NCBI GenBank assembly: GCA_002284615.2
Contig: MU069509.1
Span: 279,863 to 319,494, forward strand
Source of the DNA: Dunaliella salina
Lineage: Eukaryota; Chlorophyta; Chlorophyceae; Chlamydomonadales; Dunaliellaceae
DNA: 39,632 nt
Reading direction: 5' to 3'
Shown in pieces: positions 10,601 through 19,735 of the stretch. The notes under the pieces were generated by a model that worked only from the letters and a program-made list of their open reading frames with translations, was not told the DNA's origin and searched no databases. Every line of letters starts with the position of its first letter. Position 1 is the first letter of the stretch. Both the position numbers and the translations under genes were made by a program.

Positions 10601-13600
10601 TACCGGTACACATCTTCAAATACCTGTACCTGTACCTGTTCCAGGCACATGTACCGCTTCATATACCTATACCAATACATGTCTTCAGATGCCCATACCT
10701 GTACATGTGCAGCCTCTTCTTACCTGCATGCCAGCGCCTGCAAAGTTCCCGCACCACGAAATGGCGTTGACGCGTAACACATCCAACACGCTGCACTGCA
10801 AGATAACAAGGGACACAGCACAGAAAGAGGTTGGCTCAAGAGCATGTTAGGCGCTCAGACCCGCACCACGACATGGCGATGACACGTAAAACATCCAATG
10901 CGCTGCACCGCAAAATCATGAGGGGGCACAGCACAGAGTGAGGTCAGTCCTAGGGCACGTCAGATGCTCAGTCCTTAGATGTCTGTACTTTATGTTCACG
11001 GACATGAGGGTAGTTGTGAGCTCCATTGCTATTACAGATTATAATGGTCTGAGAGCACTGCTTGCAGGAAGTGGTACTTCCTTTGCATAGAGTCAGCCCA
11101 TACTGATAGCTTACTTGGAAGGAATCTTGGTGGGAATAAAAATGCTCTGTACCTCACCTTATTTCTGTACCTCCCCACACCTCACCTCACCATACCTTAC
11201 CTTCCCTTTCCGTTCCATTATCTCCTGATCCATTCTGTTCCATTCCATTCCTTTCCTTTCCTCTCCTTCCCTTTCCTTTTCTAATCTTGCTGCAGGTGCC
11301 ATCTCCACTTGCTTGCACACATTAACATGCCACGTGCCCATTAAAATGCCGCATGCCCATTAAAATACCAAGTGCCCATTAAAATTCCGCGTGCATCAAA
11401 TGCCCGCGTGCCCATTAAAATGCCACGTGCCCATTAAAATGCCGCGTGCACACACTAACATGTCATGTGTCTCTTCGTTATTCTTTGTTCCCTTTGGATA
11501 CCAAGCTCCGACCACTTGCACACAGACTGAGTCGCATGGACTGTTTGGACATGCGCCAATCTTTCAGTAGGTCTGGGGATCGAGTCGCTCACACAGCAAA
11601 AACACTCCACCCTTCCTTCCTTCCTTCCATGCACAGACCCAACGCACGAAGGCATAGCTGTGAGTCTCAGCATCTGTCAAAATAGGTCTTAGGCACAGGT
11701 GGGTGTTTAGTATGCCTTGTCCATGTCTTCCTGTGGAAACATGAAACCATCTTCTTTACCTTGGGGAGCGGGGGGCGCGGCCCCCAGCAGATGTGAGGCC
11801 TGCGCGGTGGACTGCTTAGCGGTCTCAACGCAGGCCGTCAACAGAGGTTTGGGAAGAAGGAAAATTAGGATACAGGAAGTCTGGCTGGAGCAATCCAAGA
11901 GAAACACAGGTAGGCTGGCTGTTGCTTTCACGAGGGACACAGACATGAGATGCTGTGACTGAGGTCCGAGTTTGACTTTCTAGTTGGACTGGTTTGGTTA
12001 CAGGCACATTTTTTGCCCCAGCTAGCTGGCCCCCCCGGCAGGTACAACTGTATAACCCTTTCCTTTTCTTTCCTTCTCTAAGTGCACCTTGAGCAATGAT
12101 GAGCAATGATGCCTTCATACCTTTGCCCATATTCTTTGAGCTGGGCAGGCTATTTTTCAAGCTTGCAAGCGTTCGCCCTGGATCACATCATGTGCCCAGA
12201 CACTCCTGCTTCCTCCCCCAAAATTCTTTTGCTCTTCATTGGGGGCCATCCACACTAGTTCTTGCTTCCGACTTGCAGAATCTCCACTGGGCTCAAGAAC
12301 TCGGTGCTCGGTTTTCAGCGCACTCAATCCAGAACCACCCAAGCTCCATACTCCAATGCAAGCCCAATGAAAGCAAACGATGTGCACATGCAAGCAAAGA
12401 AAGAGAAAGGCGCGAGGATAAGAGCTAATGCTGCGTCCCCTCACACAGAGGGCACACGGAGTACAACAATGCTGTACTAGAGTTGAAAGAGGGCTCACCT
12501 TCCCCTCATACAGAGCACACATGGAGTACATGGGCATGGACGTCCAAACCTCTCCGCCGTTGATCAGTACAAGGGCCAGGGAGAACGGGAAGCTGAAGAA
12601 ACCGACCACCAAGCGATACACGCCCACATTGACCTGGGATTAAGTATTGATGTGTTGTGTAAAGAAGGTTGAGAAGTCAGCCAGGCAAGAGAGGCTTCAA
12701 AGAGGGCTACAGAGGCGCCAAAGAGGTTCTTTGACCCTCTTCTGCCATATGCTCAAAAATCCCCCTTCACCCAACTCTGCATATTGATGATTGATGAAAT
12801 ATGGTGAAGCATCGATATTTGGCCTGCGATGACACAGACCTGCAAGGACCCATTGGTATTTGATGGGATGCAAAGACCTGTTGATGTTTGATGCAATGCG
12901 ACGGCACAGGCCTGCAAGGACACANTGGCATTTGGCCTGCGATGACACAGACCTGCAATGACCCATTGATGTTTGATGGGAGGCAAAAACCTGTTGGTGA
13001 TTGATGCAATGCGATGGCACAGGCCTGCAAGGACCCATTGACATTTGGCCTGCGATGACACAGACCTGCAAGGACCCATTGATATTTGATGAAATGCAAA
13101 GACCTGTTGATGTTTGATGCAATGCGACGGCACAGGCCTGCAAGGACCCATTGATATTTGGCCTGCGATGGCACAGACCTGCAATGACCCATTGATAATT
13201 GATGGGATGCAAAGACCTGTTGATGTTTGATGCAATGCGATGGCACAGGCCTGCAATGACCCATTGATGTTTGATGGGATGCAAAGACCTGTTGGTGATT
13301 GATGCAATGCGATGGCACAGGCCTGCAAGGACACAGTGACATTTGGCCTGCGATGGCACAGACCTGCAACATAGCACATTGATGTTTGATGGGATGCAAT
13401 GACCCATTGATGTTTGGCCTGCGATGGCACAGGCCTGCGATGACCCATTGATGTTTGATGGGATGCAAAAACCTGTTGGTGATTGATGCAATGCGATGGC
13501 ACAGACCTGCAAGGACACAGTGACATTTGGCCTGCGATGGCAAAGACCTGCAACATAGCACATTGATGTTTGATGGGATGCAATGACCCATTGATGTTTG

Positions 13601-14339
13601 ATGGGATGCGATGACCCATTGATGTTTGATGGGATGCGGTGACCCATTAATTTTTGATGGGAAGCAATGACATGTTGGTACTTGACCTGCCATGAAAAAC
13701 ACAGACCTGCAGCAGCACATGGACACTTGATAAAATGGGGGCCTCCATTGGAAATTGTCAGTTAAAACCTGGTGCAGTTGGTCTTTGTGACAGGCTCTAA
13801 TTTGCTGGCTGATCAAATAGCACAGTGATCTTTGGTAAAATACAGGCCTCCATTGGATTTTGTCACTTGATGCCAGGTGTACTCAGTTTTATTGGTAGGC
13901 TCTGATTGGCAGATGATGATAGGTGCAAAGGAAATGCCTGCAAAGACCAGCCAAGAAACGGCACTCCCTGACCAGTATTAAAAGGTGAAAAGTGCACAAG
14001 CACGAGGATAAAAGAAGTGAAAAAGCAGGATGCACACGCAGGAGAAAAGGTGAGGAAAAGGAATGAACAAGCAGGAGCTGGGGTAGGTGGGTTGGGGGGA
14101 GATAGACAGCACCCACTGAGCTGTGACAATGGGCACACTGAGCAATGACAACAGGTGGAAAAGAGGACCCCCCATAAGGAAAAGGTTGAGCCAGGATCGC
14201 GCTCTCATATATTGCTCACACATGGAACCTGTACCGCTCATGCTTGCCCACCTGGCTTTTATCTGGGTTGGAGGGAGCCTGGTTCATCCCGCCAGCAACA
14301 AGCAAGGCAATCGCAAAACCAAAGCCTATGTAAGCACCT

Positions 14340-14426
<87 letters not shown>

Positions 14427-17400
14427 TGCGTGCTGAGCCAAGCTGCGCTTAGTAACTTGAGACATTTGTGTACAAGATTGCAACGATGAATGCTCACAGA
14501 CTTGTGTGCATGTACCTTGGGCGCATAAATTGCTTTTTCAACGCATCATCCTTAACTGGTGTACAGCGCCCCCTCTTATCCTCAAAGAAGAGGGGTCACA
14601 CAACTCCAGCTGAGAATGACGTGGGAGAAAGAAAATAGAAGTAGATGCAAGCAAAGCAGCTCCTTGCAAATTAACACACGGTTGCCCACATACTTGTGTG
14701 AATGTACTTGAGGCACAGATATTGCTTTGCAAGGTAGAAATACAAGTAAGCAAAGCAGTTAGTTGCACATCAACAACCTAAGACACAAAGAGTGGGACAC
14801 TTTCTGCACCTCCCTGCATTTCTACACTATTCCCATTGACAGTGAGCACACGCACGCAAACAGGGACCAGGAACCTGAAAAATGCTGTTTCTTGCAGGGC
14901 ATAGGCATTGTCGAGCATCATCCATCGTAGATTCTGGCATTTGCGCACCTGCAAGGATGGATAGATACGCCAACTTGTAGAAGGGAAACTTGCATTTTTC
15001 TCCACCTGTAAAGCACAAGGCAAATACAAAATCCCAGATGTGGACACCTTCCCCCTAAAAACGAGTACTCTTAAATTGCTCATCACACCGGCTCTCCCAG
15101 GCCGGGGAGACAGTTGCGTTGTGAGGTACACAATGTAGCTTTCAAAGGCACAAGAGCTTTGCCGTCCATGGTTGGGGAGCCAGCTAGATCAGCTGCAGTG
15201 TGAAGCCTGTTTTCCACCATGGTTCTCCAGTCTCAACCACCCACCGCTCTTCAGTGCATTTGGATTTTCTCTACCAAAAGCACCATTAGAAAAAATTGAG
15301 GGAGGAGACCCAGTGCTAGGTCTGCCAAACCCCGTGCCGAAAATCAAGCACAACTGGTGCCAAAACGGTCAATTTCCCTACCTTATTGCTTTCTTCTTTT
15401 AAATGCACAGAACTTTAGCATGATACAAGGATAGGGTAGGCCAATGGAAAACACACACGCCATGCACACTGCATTCTCCCTGCTCAAAACCTGATACATG
15501 CGGCATATTAGTACGGAATTGGCTGACTCTGCACAGGAAGCCAACAGAACATTATCTTCGGAACCGAGTGGTCCCTGGGTGGAGCTCAGGCCTTTTGAGT
15601 GTGACCTGAGGCAAAGGGCTGTGATCCAGGATCATCTGGCTTCATCAAGTTTGGTGAGAGTGAGGTGTCATGAAACAGAAATGTTTGGCACGGTCAAATT
15701 TGAAAAAGGAAACGGGAAGGACGTGTCTAGCGCTGTAGAGAAGTTTACCTCTGCGAAGATCTTTAAAGGAAAACAAAACCAAAAAAATTAATGAATTGCT
15801 AAGAGCCAAGGGTTGGCCAGGAGCTGTTGCGTAACAAACCACCACACCTTGTGTGCTAAAAGAACCCCAAAACCTTGCACTGAAGGTATCCCTTTTAAAA
15901 ATTGCAGGCGCACTGGAGTAGAACTGAAGACCTCAATGTTTTCTGGTATGAACATCCCTAATGTATCTGTTGGGGTGGTGCGGTTCAGCAGCTGCAGCAG
16001 CAGATTTCTGCCATTAGTCGAGGAGAGGGGAGGGAGCAGGCACAGACGGTGCAGCACATGCAAAGGAAAGTTGGATTGATGATGAAATTCCACGAATAAG
16101 GCATGCATGCAGCAAAGCCATGCATAGCAAGATTCCGCAACATGCTGTGCTGACACCTTGATACGCCCATCTACACCACATATATTCCTGTTCTGCCACA
16201 TACTGGGCCAGCAGGGAAGGGCATGCTGATGGAGGAAACCCAGGAGGGATAAGGGGGAGTGTGAGTGCTTTTCACCATGTCATCCGAAAAAAAAAAAAAA
16301 AAAACTTCCCATTTTGACTCTTTATTGGCATGCGGGAGAAGTCTGGGTGTAGGGGCCCACCCTGGCTAGCAGTCAATCGGTTTGACGCGAGGCTTCCTTT
16401 ACCTCGTAACCTAGTAGGGGCCCACCACCCTGCTTGGGATACCAGGTTACAAGGTTACAAGGCCTTCAGTCAAAACGACGGACTGCTAGCCTATCCTGCT
16501 TGGGATACCAGGTTAACTAACATCCTTCCTTTCTGTCACAGCAATAAAAGTATTAAGGCATGAAATACATATAAGGAGTGCTGCTCATTCATACACCAAG
16601 ACAACAAGAAGGGCTCCATCTGCTTTTTATGTGAAGGCTCCGTGACATGACTCTAAGGCACTACAAGGTTTACAAGGTTTACAAGGAAAGAGCCACTCAG
16701 TCAAAACGCATGACTGCTGGGCTTCAATGAAAATTTGGTTTTTTTTAAAGAAAAGGCACCACAAAGTAGAGCTTCTCATTAGCACACCCAGGTGAGAAGT
16801 TGGGCCCAGCTGCTTTACGTTTAGGCTCAGGAACATCGACTCCAAGGCACCACAAGGTACAATTTGTTATCATGTTCCATTCTACAGGGAACAAATTGGA
16901 CACAAGAGCACCACTAAGGGAACAGCCCAAGGGCAAGGGCTGCAACCATGGGCTCTTAGTCAAATGACAGTATGTATTAGGTCATATTGAGCCAGGCATC
17001 ACAGTTATCTATACCACACAACAATTTGTGTGTCTTGGGAGAGACGCTATGTGCAAGACTGGAAATGAGCATAAGTTGATACCCTCTCATGTTTGCATCC
17101 AAAAGACGAGCAAAGCAAGAATGCTGCAGGAAGGAGGAGAAGGCCATCTTTGAGTGACCCTCTGGCGTCGGCAAGGGTGTTGCTGTGGTGTCATGTGCTT
17201 CGATGAAAACTCCTCCATGTGCGTCGTGATCAGGGGCACCTGACAATACATGTGCTGCACTTGCAATTGCTTTGCAAGCGCTGCTCCGACAGGTAGCAAC
17301 AGGCAAGACATTCATCTCACCAGCGCGTGCCATTGCCGCAAATATCTCCGGAGGGGACAGGATCACAGATGCTGGCGTCCTGGACGCAGCACCAGGCACA

Positions 17401-17579
17401 CAAGCTGCAGGGGCCTTCATTGGCCCAGGAGGATCTCTTGCTTGGTTGACAGCAGGTGATGGCGGTCCATCCCCATCCCTCCAGTTTTCCTGGTTGATGC
17501 TTTTTCTGGCTGCAAAGTTGGCACCCCCTCCATCCTGTTCTGCCTTGACAGTGCAACCGTGGTGGCTGTTTGTGGACAT
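7289..17579 (-). CDS. Formate/nitrite transporter (FNT/NAR1-like), spliced gene
   Basis: A split gene for a pentameric FNT-family anion channel. Relatives move nitrite or formate across plastid or plasma membranes. Exons found: 17,321-17,579; 14,949-15,005; 14,252-14,337; 12,499-12,633; 8,052-8,141 (perhaps longer); 7,289-7,681. All junctions are GT-AG and splice phases agree wherever neighbouring exons are both known. Joined blocks match the family in order: SPPEIFAAMARAG, KFPFYKLAYLSILAG, AYIGFGFAIALLVAGG, NGGEVWTS, SILGMWLIGLAVWQG, GLENSTANMF, VSLGNIV. The exon(s) for the third membrane segment were not located. The usual pore His (EHS-ANM) is Asn here (ENSTANM). Introns of up to about 4 kb are filled with satellites and short repeats. 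The family call is secure; the substrate is inferred only from the family. Confidence 0.85.
7682..8051 (-). other. FNT intron (last), 370 bp
   Basis: Bounded by CAG|GTGCG on the upstream side and TTTACAG|GAT downstream, both canonical, and phase 0 on both sides. It contains no repeat that I recognise. Open frames over it are not part of the protein. Confidence 0.75.
8052..8141 (-). CDS. FNT transporter, exon for the fourth membrane segment
   Basis: Encodes VSAGFGRIFVKSILGMWL then IGLAVWQGNAAQ (30 codons) and ends at a CAG|GTGCG donor, phase 0, joining cleanly to DLTGKA in the last exon. It aligns with the family block (V)SLGWGQAFLRGILCNWLVCLAVW. The start is uncertain. A CCAG at 8,142-8,145 could be an acceptor. 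Alternatively, the exon begins near 8,232 after a T-rich tract and CATTTGCAG, in which case the frame reading DAKAIVINPLATYHALHP runs into this one only if a single base is missing near 8,142. Confidence 0.75.
8142..8232 (-). CDS. probable upstream part of the same FNT exon (frame broken)
   Basis: On the minus strand, a T-rich stretch and TTTGCAG precede a run reading APAQALSLARCQDAKAIVI then NPLATYHALHPG. The AKA block sits where FNT proteins have their conserved Ala-Lys ahead of the fourth membrane segment. It abuts VSAGFGRIF directly but one base out of frame, with no room for an intron. This could be a sequencing error, a real frameshift, or a false reading; homology here is weaker than for the next exon. 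Confidence 0.35.
8998..9395. repeat. irregular tandem repeat in an FNT intron
   Basis: Diverged, partly truncated repeats share CACCTTTTCTTCRACCAA, CCTCCCCCTCAAA, AGCTTGCT and GCTGCTGGAGGCAAG blocks. The blocks start near 9,016, 9,140, 9,198 and 9,319, so the unit length is irregular (roughly 60-125 bp between starts). The protein frames across it are by-products. Confidence 0.6.
9843..10290. repeat. minisatellite of CAACGTCATGGCATGG (16 bp) and a 21-bp variant
   Basis: Tandem array of a 16-bp unit CAACGTCATGGCATGG mixed with a 21-bp unit containing AAAACCAAGTCATGGCAAGG. The two unit types alternate in blocks, and a copy of the block order is itself repeated, so the array has a higher-order pattern. 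All three plus frames are open through it and encode MAWQRHG-like repeats, which are by-products. Confidence 0.95.
10600..10700. repeat. ACCTGT-rich short tandem repeat
   Basis: Degenerate hexamer repeats (ACCTGT, ATACCT, CATGTA) over about 100 bp. Part of the transporter's intronic DNA. Confidence 0.6.
10747..10973. repeat. 113-bp tandem duplication
   Basis: Two diverged copies start CCGCACCACGAAATGGCG (about 10,749) and CCGCACCACGACATGGCG (about 10,861). Each contains CACATCCAACACGCTGCAC or its variant, a GCACAGCACAG block and a GCTCAG end. Two copies only, about 85% alike by eye. Intronic. Confidence 0.8.
11325..11455. repeat. 19-bp minisatellite (CACGTGCCCATTAAAATGC)
   Basis: About six units of CACGTGCCCATTAAAATGC with variants at the CACGTG core (CGCATG, CAAGTG, CGCGTG). 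The core is the palindromic E-box/G-box hexamer in two or three units, but as part of a repeat this need not mean anything. Intronic. Confidence 0.85.
11760..11850 (-). CDS. weak candidate exon in the FNT gene
   Basis: A GC-rich minus-strand stretch encodes PKPLLTACVETAKQSTAQA then SHLLGAAPPAPQ and ends at a strong CAAG|GTAAAG donor at 11,759-11,760. It lies in the gap where the exon(s) between membrane segments two and four should be. The peptide is not a convincing match to the family, and I could not choose an acceptor. It may instead belong to nothing. Confidence 0.2.
11996..12059. repeat. GGTTACA-ended 65-bp repeat (copy 2)
   Basis: Begins GGTTACAGGCAC and ends CTGTATAACC, with AGCTAGCTGGCCCC and GGCAGGTACAACT inside. 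Same length and block order as the copies at 7,208 and 38,610. It lies in an FNT intron. Confidence 0.7.
12499..12633 (-). CDS. FNT transporter, exon for the second membrane segment
   Basis: Acceptor ATCCCAG and donor GGGGAAG|GTGAGC frame exactly 45 codons, phase 0 at both ends: VNVGVYRLVVGFFSFPFSLA, LVLINGGEVWTS, MPMYSMCALYEGK. It corresponds to the family block GalFPvGLilvvltGaELfTsnTM..al.eGK; the Glu and Thr of GAELFT are kept, while the NT that follows is MP here. It joins in frame to the preceding exon (…KSQ|VNVG). Confidence 0.85.
12800..13665. repeat. complex satellite with higher-order units, in an FNT intron
   Basis: Long array of related 20-30-bp motifs: CACAGGCCTGCAAGGACCC, ATTGATGTTTGATGGGATG, CAAAGACCTGTTGATG, TTTGGCCTGCGATG. 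They alternate in blocks that repeat at roughly 110-130 bp. Three minus-strand frames stay open for 280-350 codons across it, with repeats such as GSLQACAIALHQ. These frames lie within an intron on the gene's own strand, so they are not thought to be genes. One ambiguous base is present near 12,926. Confidence 0.9.
14252..14337 (-). CDS. FNT transporter, exon for the first membrane segment
   Basis: 86-bp exon. Its first two bases complete a Gly codon with the previous exon, then AYIGFGFAIALLVAGGMN and QAPSNPDKSQ follow, ending at CAG|GTGGGC in phase 0. AYIGFGFAIAL is a near-perfect FNT first-helix block (aGayIalGa). The acceptor CACACCAG is the very end of the (CA)n tract on the gene's strand. 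Confidence 0.88.
14338..14424. repeat. (GT)n microsatellite abutting a splice acceptor
   Basis: About 42 GT units on the plus strand, which are (CA)n on the coding strand of the transporter gene. The run ends CACACACCAG directly at the 14,337 exon boundary, so the microsatellite occupies the place of the polypyrimidine tract and branch region. Confidence 0.95.
14949..15005 (-). CDS. FNT transporter, small exon before the first membrane segment
   Basis: 57-bp exon between TTTACAG (acceptor at 15,006-15,008) and GCAG|GTGCGC. It encodes GEKCKFPFYKLAYLSILAG, where the first and last Gly codons are split over the junctions (one base from upstream, two from downstream). It matches the family block (G)vkKanlpf.kLlllgilAG. 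Phase agrees with both neighbouring exons. Confidence 0.85.
16349..16426 (-). mobile_element. hairpin element (copy 2) with 13-bp direct repeats
   Basis: A 52-bp unit at 16,362-16,413 is flanked by perfect direct repeats GTAGGGGCCCACC (16,349-16,361 and 16,414-16,426). On the minus strand the unit reads GTTACGAGGTAAAGGAAGCC, CGTCAAACCGATTGACTG, CTAG. It is thus the same family as the copies at 16,450 and 18,324 but in the opposite orientation. The direct repeats look like a target-site duplication. Confidence 0.7.
16429..16515 (+). mobile_element. hairpin element (copy 3) with 21-bp direct repeats
   Basis: Direct repeats CCTGCTTGGGATACCAGGTTA at 16,429-16,449 and 16,495-16,515 flank a 45-bp unit ending GGCCTTCAGTCAAAACGACG, GACTGCTAG, CCTAT. 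The hairpin arms CAGTC/GACTG surround a 9-base loop. If the unit is read from CAG|GTTACAAGG to TGCTAG|CC it begins GT and ends AG like an intron. Confidence 0.7.
16666..16722 (+). repeat. hairpin element (copy 4)
   Basis: Reads GGTTTACAAGGTTTACAAGG, AAAGAGCCACTCAGTC, AAAACGCAT, GACTGCTGGG. It carries the same stem-loop and is nearly identical to the minus-strand copy at 1,062-1,110, including about 50 bp beyond it. No clear flanking repeat, although the sequence AGGCACYACAAGG/AAAGGCACCACAAAG recurs around it. Confidence 0.65.
17321..17579 (-). CDS. FNT transporter, first coding exon
   Basis: Starts at the first ATG (17,577-17,579) of an open minus-strand frame and runs 86 codons plus one base to the donor GCTG|GTGAGATG. 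The first ~60 residues (MSTNSHHGCTVKAEQD onward) are hydrophilic, rich in Pro, Gly and Asn. The end, SVILSPPEIFAAMARAG, is the conserved FNT N-terminal helix (lsPaEi..am..aG). The split Gly codon joins in phase to GEKCKFPFY of the next exon. No plastid-targeting call is made; an upstream non-ATG extension of the frame exists but is not needed. Confidence 0.8.
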
Positions 17580-17699
17580 GGGACGGGGAGGAGGGCACGG
17601 AGATGAATACAGGGCATTCTCGCAAGTAGGCACCCGGCCATGCTGTTGTTCACCATTTGGAAGCGCCCTGTCTCCTGCCTGATGCCTGAGCGTGGCCAA

Positions 17700-18310
17700 G
17701 CAAAAAGTGCATTGGTGGAGCTGTGGCTTTTTTTCATTTTACTGCATGTGCCAAGCAATACCAGCTTCCCTGATCAGAGGGTTAAATTTTAGAGGGGGTC
17801 AACCCCTATTTGTGAGGTGTGGGCAACCTGTGCCCCGGACATATGTTAACCAAAGCAACTCCACAAGCAACGCTGCAGGCACTCACATTCACAAGGGCTG
17901 CCCCAGACACGTGGTCAAGGCATGCTACGCAAGGTGAAGAGCTGACTGTCTCACTCAGATGTAGTAGAGAGAAAGGAGAGCAATCGAAAGAAACACAACG
18001 AATGCATGTTGTTAAAAATTCCAACACTCAATGACATCGGCATTTTTCTGTGTCAAGTGCGTTTTTTTTTGCGCATGTGCCCTCTGTGTACTCGGAGAGG
18101 AGAAATTGCAGCAAAAGTAATAAGTTAGCTCAATTCCAAATGGCTCGATAAACTGTTTCCGTTACGAAGAAGGCGTGCAAAAGGTTTGCAGACCTGTTAG
18201 GCTGTTTGGTCACATGAAGTACTCAGGCAGGCTGCTTTTGGTCACATGAAGTACGTCTCTTCAATTGGATAGAGTCAAAAAGGGAAATCTGCTGTCTGAT
18301 AATTTCAGTA
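17700..18310. other. unassigned DNA upstream of the FNT gene
   Basis: Expected to hold the transporter's promoter on the minus strand, but no TATA box or other element could be picked out. A small duplication TTTGGTCACATGAAGTAC occurs at about 18,206 and 18,237. Confidence 0.4.
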
Positions 18311-18387
18311 CCTGTGTGGAAGGTTGCAAGGCTACAAGGAAAGAAAGCCTCCAGTCAAAACGACTGAGTGCTAGCCTGTGTGGAAGG
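18311..18387 (+). mobile_element. hairpin element (copy 5) with 13-bp direct repeats
   Basis: Perfect direct repeats CCTGTGTGGAAGG (18,311-18,323 and 18,375-18,387) flank a 51-bp unit: TTGCAAGGCTACAAGGAAAG, AAAGCCTCCAGTCAAAACG, ACTGAGTGCTAG. The arms CAGTC and GACTG surround a short AAAAC loop. The unit reads GT (from GG|TT, sharing one base of the repeat) to TAG. Confidence 0.7.
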
Positions 18388-18721
18388 ACATTAGTTGCGG
18401 TATGCACTGAGATAGGAGATTGCATTTGCATGAGAGCTTGGAGCCCTTTCATGGAGCGCAGCGTGGTCTTGACTCACTTACAAGTCAGCTTAGGGACATC
18501 AAGCAGACCCTGGGACACTTCATGCTGACACATTTGATTTATCATGTGTGTCACCAATGCCAAACGCTTTATTGCTTTCTTTTGTCCCTGTGCTATAGGA
18601 CTCTAACACAAGTTTGGGTAATCAGATACAAATCTGAAGTGGAGGGGAAAGCAGCATTGATCGAGAGTTTGGATGTAAGAAAAGCCAAATGTTAATTGTT
18701 CGGGTTGAGTTCGTCATGCGA

Positions 18722-18890
18722 CCCTGAGCTTAGGGTCTGTGTGCCCCACATTTAGGGGTCCGCGTGCCCCTCATTTAGGATAGGGTAGGTTTAGGATAGG
18801 GTTAGGTTTTTCTAAGTTAGGTTAGGCTAGGTTAGGGTTAGGTTCAGGGGCAGTTGCGGGCTGAGTTTAGGGGCCATGTGACCCTGAGTA
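18722..18890 (+). repeat. telomere-like degenerate TTTAGGG tract
   Basis: Interspersed GTTTAGGATAGGG, GGTTAGG, TTAGGGTTAGG and ATTTAGGGG motifs over about 170 bp, framed by ACCCTGAG blocks at both ends (about 18,721 and 18,881). The units resemble the TTTAGGG telomere repeat of plants, many green algae and some other protists, but they are degenerate and interstitial. This may be an old interstitial telomeric site or a chance G-rich satellite. Confidence 0.5.
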
Positions 18891-19599
18891 ACCCAGACAA
18901 TTACCTTCAGGCAAAGAAAACTCCAATCAGGAACACTGAACTGAACAGTTCAGGATACTATGGCCGGTCCGGCCGGACCAGTTTGTCCTTTTGGTCGGAA
19001 ATGGCACAAGAAACTCTTGATGTTCAAGTTTGATGAAGTTCGATGAACATGAAAATGGAACTGGAACTTCTGCCCGAGAAGCCACCTCCTCTCCACTTGA
19101 CGCGCTGCAGTGACACAGCAATGACCCTGGTGTTCTGCGTGCCCAGGCCTGCGGGATGGGATGGGCGGATGGGCCACCTTTTTGCGTTGACCATGTATGT
19201 CACCTTACATGTATGTGCCATTAAAACCTATTGGGACTGCACATTGATTTCCAGGGGAACAACATGCACATTATTCTATAACCGCATTTTTGTGCATCAC
19301 TCTGCGCTGCAGGTTCGGACTTCAGTTTTCAGCCTTTTTCTTGCTTTCCTGTTTGTTGCTGGAAATGCCTTCTTTCTCAGCCTGACATGCTTCTTTCAGT
19401 CGGGACGTCGATCTGGGTAGCCAAATGGTCTTTGAACCAATGTGAAGCCCTTCCCTTCAATGATGTGGAAAGTTCCTACTGCTTATATCATTTGTCTTCC
19501 TTGCCTTCTCTTGTGCATCTGCGAAAGAAAAAACCTCCGTAGAGAGTGGAAATGTGCCACGCATAATTGTAAACCCTTACCCTATAAATATACGGGAGA

Positions 19600-19735
19600 A
19601 TCTGGTGTGACTCAGTCGCGTCAGTCCTCTTATTCCTTCGGGGGCGACTGCGGAGGTCAGGGAGGTGTTGCGGGTTCTAATTCTGGTGGTGGTGATTGTG
19701 GAAGCCCTTTCCTTAATAAAAGAGCATAGAGTGTT
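19600..19735 (+). mobile_element. possible tRNA-derived SINE (copy A)
   Basis: GGTGTGACTCAGTCGCG resembles a tRNA-type box A, and about 55 bp on GGGTTCTAATTCTGG resembles box B, followed by CCCTTTCCTTAATAAAAG. The same block order recurs at 23,765-23,880. These are RNA polymerase III-like internal promoter motifs judged by eye. No tRNA cloverleaf was established. Confidence 0.35.

Larger units (their letters stand above)
15006..17320 (-). other. FNT intron 1, 2.3 kb
   Basis: Bounded by GCTG|GTGAGATG and TTTACAG|GTGGAG. It contains a poly-A run (16,288-16,305), at least three copies of the hairpin element (16,362-16,413, 16,450-16,494, 16,666-16,722) and one degenerate relative near 16,900-16,970. 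Other open frames within it show no domain. Confidence 0.7.

Noticed and set aside
11159..11341. Charged minus-strand frame (EREGEERKGMEW) as a small protein
   Set aside because: Purine-rich low-complexity DNA in an intron gives this composition.
12697..13816. Three overlapping minus-strand frames of 288-349 codons as genes
   Set aside because: They run through a satellite that lies inside an intron of the FNT gene; all frames are open at once, which points to the repeat.
16977..17320. Continuation of the first FNT exon to the stop at 16,977
   Set aside because: The sequence after the GTGAGATG donor has no FNT homology, while splicing to 15,005 restores the conserved block in phase.
19043..19420. 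Plus-strand frame with hydrophobic C-terminus as a membrane protein
   Set aside because: No family match, no splice or start context, and the hydrophobic run is short and T-rich by composition.
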